Of a DNA stretch of 10,068 bases, positions 6,480 to 10,068 are shown piece by piece. The notes below the pieces were generated by a model, which saw only the letters and a list, made by a program, of their open reading frames with translations, was not told the DNA's origin and did not search any database. The stretch is taken from positions 1-10,068 of the forward strand of contig JBILLA010000081.1 in the NCBI GenBank assembly GCA_044376365.1. The letters run 5' to 3'. The first letter of the stretch is position 1, and each line of letters starts with the position of its first letter. A program made the translations under genes and the position numbers. This DNA comes from JBIKWN01 sp044376365 (lineage in GTDB: Bacteria; Bdellovibrionota_C; UBA2361; JBIKWN01).

Positions 6480-7448
6480 TTACATAAGGGGTGTGTCATC
6501 GCAGTACACGTACTGCGTTGCTGTTGAAGGATCAGGGAAGTTTGATTCTTCAGCAAACGTGACAGCATCCTTAATCTCAGCTTCGATCTCTTGGTCAATG
6601 GTGGTTTTTCTTGCAGCCATGCCTAGTGATTCAAGCTTGTTGCCAAGCGAGAAGATAGGATCGAGTTTTTTACGCTCTTCAACTTCTTCCTTCGTTCGGT
6701 ACGTACCAGGATCCGCCATAGAGTGACCGCGGTAACGGTATGTTTTCGCTTCAATAAGGGTTGGTAGTTTTTGCTCGCGAGCACGCTTAACTGCAGCATG
6801 CATAACGGAACGTACGGCAAAGACATCATGGCCATCCATGGTGTCTCGAGCCATAGGGTACCCCATTGCTCGGATAGAAAGATCTTCGACTGGAGCTGTT
6901 TTATGGAGTGGTGTTCCCATTGCGAACTGATTGTTCTCAACGATGAAAATAACGGGAAGGTTCCACAGAGCCGCAAGCGACATCGCTTCATGGAATGGAC
7001 CGATATTGATAGCACCATCACCAAGGAAGCAAATGGTGACACCATCAGTGTTTTGATACTTCTGGGCGAATGCTATGCCAGAGGCGACAGGGCACTGGGC
7101 TCCAACGATACCCCAACCACCCATGAAGTGGTTTGCGACATCGTAGAAGTGCATTGAGCCGCCACGGCCCTTGGCGCATCCAGTCTCTTTACCAAGCAAC
7201 TCTGCGAGGCCAGCACGGGAGCTGCCGCCGCAGGCAAGGTAGTGGCCGTGGCAGCGGTATGCTGTCATGACATAGTCTTTTTTGAGGTCGAGCACCGAAA
7301 CAGAACCGACGGCAACAGCCTCTTGTCCAATGTAAAGGTGAAGGAATCCCCCGATTTTTCGCTCTGTATAGAGGCGCGCGGCCTCCTCTTCAAAGCGACG
7401 AATTCGGAGCATCTGGCGATAGAGGTCTGCAATTAATTCTTGATCCAT
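6480..7448 (-). CDS. pdhA: Pyruvate dehydrogenase E1 component, alpha subunit
   Basis: This is a 322-residue protein from ATG 7448. The frame extends upstream to 7544, but those 32 extra codons overlap ruvC and do not resemble the family, whose members begin shortly before LYRQMLRIRRFEE. The thiamine diphosphate motif is intact: GDGAIN (143-148) through ENN (171-173). Also present are YRCHGHYLA (65-72), GRGGSMH (95-100) and, near the C-terminus, YRYRGHSMADPGTYR, the conserved loop that contacts the cofactor and E2. It is the first gene of the minus-strand operon. Only 68 bp separate it from the divergent ruvC-like gene, and no clear Shine-Dalgarno precedes ATG 7448. The genes for E2 and E3 lie outside the window. 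Confidence 0.95.
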   Translation of the reverse strand: MDQELIADLYRQMLRIRRFEEEAARLYTERKIGGFLHLYIGQEAVAVGSVSVLDLKKDYVMTAYRCHGHYLACGGSSRAGLAELLGKETGCAKGRGGSMHFYDVANHFMGGWGIVGAQCPVASGIAFAQKYQNTDGVTICFLGDGAINIGPFHEAMSLAALWNLPVIFIVENNQFAMGTPLHKTAPVEDLSIRAMGYPMARDTMDGHDVFAVRSVMHAAVKRAREQKLPTLIEAKTYRYRGHSMADPGTYRTKEEVEERKKLDPIFSLGNKLESLGMAARKTTIDQEIEAEIKDAVTFAEESNFPDPSTATQYVYCDDTPLM

Positions 7449-7516
7449 AACGAAGGGTGAGTTTCTCAAGTTTTTAGGGGCTTTGTCTACCTTTCCTAAA
7501 CAGTTAAAAATAGGGC

Positions 7517-8083
7517 ATGCGGTATGTGATGGCAGTAGATCCAAGTTTAACCTGCTCAGGGTGGGCTATTTTTGATATTTCAAGTAATTCCCTCCAGGCA
7601 GTTGGGAAGATAAAAAGCCTGCCTGCTTCGGCCCACAGCCTGCCAGAGCGCTATGAGGACCTGCAGCGACAGGTCTCACAGCTCTTTTTACACTTTAATC
7701 TGGGAAACTCTGACGTGGTCATATGCGAATCAGAAACAACCATGATTGACCCCAAGGCGGCATTCAAGGTGGAGCGGGTGCGAGGGATATTTGAAACTTT
7801 GGGGCGAGAGAGGGGGTGCATCGTGCCTGGGCGCATATCGCCTCGGACAGTTCAGTTTGAGGTGATGGGGCTTCGTGGAAAGCAACTACAGCGTTCTATT
7901 GTTAAGCAGAGCGCTCTTCAGACAGTACAGTCGCTTTATGCTGATTCTCTTCGAGCCTTTGGTCTTTCAGTGATAAAATCACATCAGGATATTATTGATG
8001 CAATATTACTTGGTCACTTAGCGACATCACGTCTCAAGAGTGCTTTAACAACAGGGGTTTCCATTGAGAGCTGCTTTATTTAA
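7517..8083 (+). CDS. Holliday junction resolvase RuvC-like endonuclease
   Basis: A 188-residue RNase H-fold protein of RuvC length. Candidate acidic catalytic residues match RuvC in order and spacing: Asp8 in MAVDPSLTCSGW, Glu71 in VVICESE, and Asp158 and Asp161 in HQDIIDAILLG. The PKAAFKVERVRGI segment corresponds to RuvC's second conserved region. Overall the sequence is divergent from textbook RuvC, so it could be the cell's resolvase or a RuvC-like relative; ruvA and ruvB are not adjacent. The start is uncertain: AGGG lies only 1-2 nt before ATG 7517, while ATG 7529 is preceded by it at 13 nt. The 3' end overlaps the next gene by 20 nt, implying co-transcription and coupled translation. 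Confidence 0.8.
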   Translation: MRYVMAVDPSLTCSGWAIFDISSNSLQAVGKIKSLPASAHSLPERYEDLQRQVSQLFLHFNLGNSDVVICESETTMIDPKAAFKVERVRGIFETLGRERGCIVPGRISPRTVQFEVMGLRGKQLQRSIVKQSALQTVQSLYADSLRAFGLSVIKSHQDIIDAILLGHLATSRLKSALTTGVSIESCFI

Positions 8084-9155
8084 ATCATTATTCCTATCAC
8101 TTCTGGTTGCTTCAGCTGCTGGTTCACAGACGCGCACAAATCTTGAGAACCAAACCCTTGATTCACGTCGGAACAGCCTCATCATCTGTTCACAAAACTT
8201 AAAGAATTATTTAGGAGAGTCTCCTCGCAAGCCTCAAGATCCTCCTGGCCCTGTCGGCCCAAGTGATAAAGAGCAAGCGCTTATTAATCGGTTCGATCGT
8301 GCCGCATGTGATGTGATTGGCGTGCAAGAGCTTGGTGGTATGAGTGATGATATTGCGCAGCGCAACTTACAACGGCTTGCAACACTCTTGTATGCGCGAA
8401 CCCAACGACGATTCTCTATGAAGATTGGCGATGTTAATGAGAACTCTCAACGAAATGCATTCCTTGTTGCCGATGATAAAGCGCATATTGTGCATGTAGT
8501 AACCTACCGAAAGCTTTTTCTTCCAAAGATTGATCCAACTCAAAAACCTCGTCTTTTTACAAGGTCTCCGCTTGAGATACAGATCACCGTCGATGGTAAA
8601 GATGGCCGCATGGATAAAAATATTTCGCTCTTGAACTTTCACTTTAAGTCCAAGAGTGGCTCAAAAGACGATCCTGCTGCTCTGCAGTGGGAGACATACC
8701 GCATGGAGATGTCGGAAGGTATTCGACGTGTTGCTGAGGATAGATTTAAAGCGCAGATCCAAGCTGGAGAACCGGTGATCCTGTTGGGGGATAGGAATGC
8801 GCATAATGATACTGCAACAGCAAAAATTCTTGAAGGATCGCTCACCCTTGATGATTTTAAAGCAAAGAGCCGTTGTCGACTCAGCAAACGAGGGACACCA
8901 CTTTGTCAGGGAGACACCCGGCGTCCAATAAGCTTTATGAGCTTACTGACCTATGACCCTGAGACTTCAAAGCTTCCTGGTACCTTTGTCTACAACAAAG
9001 TGTTCTCGTTTCTTGATGATATTCTTATTAACGTTTCGGCTATTAATTTTACGCGAGAAGATCCAGATACAGAGGGTAATTATATGTCTGGAATTATCAA
9101 TACAGATGCTAATGCCTCTGACCACGCCCTGGTGTGGTCCAAGCTTGCTTGGTAA
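8064..9155 (+). CDS. Exported endonuclease/exonuclease/phosphatase-family enzyme
   Basis: This 363-residue protein starts with TTG at 8064; AGGGG 6 nt upstream supports it. A signal peptide is likely (MRAALFKSLFLSLLVASAAG). The enzyme core follows in family order: Asn45 in SQNLKNY, Glu89 in IGVQELGG (metal ligand), His193 in LNFHFKSK, Asp243 and Asn245 in LLGDRNAHN, and the terminal SDH (352-354). All the residues needed for metal-dependent phosphodiester hydrolysis are present. Members of this superfamily cut DNA, RNA, phospholipids or phosphoinositides; the HFKSK segment and export suggest an extracytoplasmic nuclease, but the substrate is inferred. It overlaps the end of the ruvC-like gene by 20 nt. 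A perfect CCAAGC-TT-GCTTGG hairpin lies just before its stop (9139-9152), with no T-run. Confidence 0.85.
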   Translation: MRAALFKSLFLSLLVASAAGSQTRTNLENQTLDSRRNSLIICSQNLKNYLGESPRKPQDPPGPVGPSDKEQALINRFDRAACDVIGVQELGGMSDDIAQRNLQRLATLLYARTQRRFSMKIGDVNENSQRNAFLVADDKAHIVHVVTYRKLFLPKIDPTQKPRLFTRSPLEIQITVDGKDGRMDKNISLLNFHFKSKSGSKDDPAALQWETYRMEMSEGIRRVAEDRFKAQIQAGEPVILLGDRNAHNDTATAKILEGSLTLDDFKAKSRCRLSKRGTPLCQGDTRRPISFMSLLTYDPETSKLPGTFVYNKVFSFLDDILINVSAINFTREDPDTEGNYMSGIINTDANASDHALVWSKLAW

Positions 9156-9374
9156 GCAGCATCTAAACAGTCTTAACGGTTTTTCCTCAGTGAAATTCGT
9201 AGAGGCGTTCGTGCAGAGCTGCAGAGGGCTTGTAAAAAAAATCATGGGTTGAACTAAAAAAAGCTCCCAAAACTAAAATTACGTTTCGAGCATTCCGATG
9301 GTCTTTTTGTGAGCAGCAAAGGTTATGAGAGGCCTTTCGGTGTTGCTACAAGAGAGAAAGAGAGAGAATTGAGA

Positions 9375-9382
9375 GGGGAGGG
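9375..9382 (+). promoter_or_regulatory. Very strong ribosome binding site
   Basis: GGGGAGGG contains a perfect GGAGG core and ends 6 nt before ATG 9389. It lies at the end of a purine-rich stretch from about 9350 (repeated GAGA units, interrupted only by TT at 9369-9370). It is far stronger than the other ribosome binding sites in the window and is the main evidence that the small ORF behind it is translated. Confidence 0.75.
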
Positions 9383-9388
9383 TCTTAT

Positions 9389-9652
9389 ATGACACGTTTC
9401 ATACTTGCTTGTATTTTTTATTCAAGTGTTGCGCAGTGGGGATATAATGAAGTCGCATTGATTTTTCCAGATGCGATTCCGTTCCTGAACCAAGCGATAC
9501 ATAAAGTGCAAATTCCGACCCATAACACATGGTCACGCTCTGGAGTTGAGTATTACGTGAATCACGCTACGAACTACATCGACCAGGTCAAAGATGCAGT
9601 CGAGGATATGAAGGGTCTTCTGGATGAAGGAGAGAGAATGCGCCGAGGATAA
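9389..9652 (+). CDS. Small hypothetical protein, possibly exported or membrane-anchored
   Basis: An 87-residue protein with an optimal Shine-Dalgarno (GGGGAGGG, 6 nt spacing). The first 26 residues (MTRFILACIFYSSVAQWGYN and on to ALIF) are hydrophobic enough for a signal or anchor segment, though the stretch is broken by Q16 and the G18-N20 turn. The C-terminal half is amphipathic and charged (YIDQVKDAVEDMKGLLDEGERMRRG), probably a helix. I know no matching family. It stands alone after a 233-bp gap in which I see neither a gene nor a clear promoter, and is followed within 30 nt by a strong terminator shared with hppA. Having its own ribosome binding site and terminator supports a real gene; its function is unknown. 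Confidence 0.65.
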   Translation: MTRFILACIFYSSVAQWGYNEVALIFPDAIPFLNQAIHKVQIPTHNTWSRSGVEYYVNHATNYIDQVKDAVEDMKGLLDEGERMRRG

Positions 9653-9672
9653 TCCAGGGTCTTAAAATACAT

Positions 9673-9709
9673 AAAAAAAAGGGGGACAGTTGCCTGTCCC
9701 CCTTTTTTT
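9673..9709. terminator. Strong bidirectional intrinsic terminator
   Basis: GGGGGACAG (9681-9689) pairs perfectly with CTGTCCCCC (9694-9702) across a TTGC loop. The stem is flanked by A8 (9673-9680) on the left and T7 (9703-9709) on the right. The A and T tracts extend the stem and give a U-run in either direction. It separates the convergent 87-residue gene and hppA and should stop transcripts of both. Confidence 0.95.
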
Positions 9710-9725
9710 GTACCTGTGAAGGTCT

Positions 9726-10068
9726 TTATTTCAATAGTGGCGCGATAACAAGCGCAAGGATTGAAACAAGTTTGATGAGGATATTGAGGGCAGGTCCAGA
9801 TGTATCCTTGAAAGGATCGCCAACTGTATCACCAACAACAGCTGCTTTGTGAGCATCTGTTCCTTTTTTCTCACCAGCGATAAGCCCTTGTTCAATGAAC
9901 TTTTTCGCATTATCCCACGCACCGCCAGCGTTTGCCATGAAGATACCAAGGATAACACCAACAACGGTCACACCAAGGAGGAAACCACCAAGTGCTTCTG
10001 CACCAAAGATAAAGCCAACCACAACTGGAGATGCAATCGCAAGGATTCCAGGAAGGCGCATTTCGCTC
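9726..10068 (-). CDS. hppA: Membrane-bound inorganic pyrophosphatase (ion-pumping), C-terminal part
   Basis: The frame is open to the right edge; about 114 C-terminal codons of a roughly 700-residue family are present, so the start lies outside the window. The visible part has two hydrophobic stretches (LPGILAIASPVVVGFIFG and LGGFLLGVTVVGVILGIF), then GGAWDNAKKFIE, DAHKAAVVGDTVGDPFKDTSGP with the family's substrate- and metal-binding Asp and Lys residues, and a final helix (ALNILIKLVSILALVIAPLL). These enzymes couple pyrophosphate hydrolysis to H+ or Na+ transport across the membrane. The residues that separate K+-dependent from K+-independent types are not in the window, so ion specificity is open. 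The gene converges on the 87-residue gene with a terminator between them. Confidence 0.96.
   Translation of the reverse strand, partial: SEMRLPGILAIASPVVVGFIFGAEALGGFLLGVTVVGVILGIFMANAGGAWDNAKKFIEQGLIAGEKKGTDAHKAAVVGDTVGDPFKDTSGPALNILIKLVSILALVIAPLLK

Noticed and set aside
6771..7157. 128-codon plus-strand open frame
   Set aside because: Antisense shadow of pdhA, including the GDG...NN cofactor motif region; no independent support.
7449..7544. Upstream extension of pdhA to ATG 7544
   Set aside because: The extra 32 codons do not match the E1 alpha family and would overlap the start of the divergent ruvC-like gene.
8367..9245. Three minus-strand open frames (8367-8642, 8639-8887, 8967-9245)
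   Set aside because: All are antisense to the EEP-family gene, whose catalytic residues are intact through this stretch, and none has a credible start site.
8953..9252. 99-codon plus-strand frame overlapping the end of the EEP gene
   Set aside because: Out-of-frame shadow of a gene whose terminal SDH motif is read in the other frame; the composition is not protein-like.
9708..9717. Possible fifth copy of the 24-bp repeat
   Set aside because: Only the 9 bases TGTACCTGT match; the sequence then diverges (GAAGG instead of ACCGG), which fits chance beside the terminator.

Overview
The window looks like a bacterial chromosome segment, probably from a Gram-negative organism. It encodes proteins with export signals, a two-subunit (alpha/beta) E1 pyruvate dehydrogenase, a RuvC-like protein and a membrane pyrophosphatase. 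I cannot place the taxon from sequence alone. Composition changes along the window: by eye the part from about 0.2 to 4.9 kb is AT-rich (one sampled 60-base row near 2.4 kb is about 28% GC), while the pdh region is richer (a row near 7.0 kb is about 47%).

Left part (1-4.8 kb), likely accessory. A partial unknown gene runs off the left edge on the minus strand. A minus-strand four-helix membrane protein gene (380-955) is then divergent from a plus-strand operon of three genes: a YtrA-subfamily GntR repressor (1088-1480), a YtrB/BcrA-like ABC ATPase (1480-2373) and an ABC-2 permease with an unusually large C-terminal extramembrane domain (2385-4052). The 132-bp divergent region holds a long inverted repeat (1011-1053). 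Two opposing sigma70-type promoters lie inside it, so one repressor could control both transcription units. A small exported protein gene follows (4274-4759). Four identical 24-bp repeats, all in one orientation, lie at 323, 4123, 4147 (the last two abutting head to tail) and 4768. They bracket the ABC block and then the exported-protein gene, which gives the region a cassette-like layout.

Middle part (4.84-7.45 kb), housekeeping and minus strand. pdhA, pdhB and a gamma-class carbonic anhydrase-like gene form a tight operon that ends in a probable hairpin terminator. PDH releases CO2 and the third gene belongs to a CO2-hydrating family, so a functional link is possible but unproven. The E2 and E3 subunits are not in the window.

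Right part (7.5-10.07 kb). A RuvC-like gene, divergent from pdhA, overlaps by 20 nt a gene for an exported endonuclease/exonuclease/phosphatase-family enzyme that starts with TTG. After a 233-bp gap in which I see no gene, an unrecognised 87-residue ORF with a very strong Shine-Dalgarno sequence converges on the 3' end of a membrane-bound pyrophosphatase gene (hppA). A strong bidirectional terminator separates the two. I found no tRNA, rRNA or CRISPR array, and no intact transposase gene.
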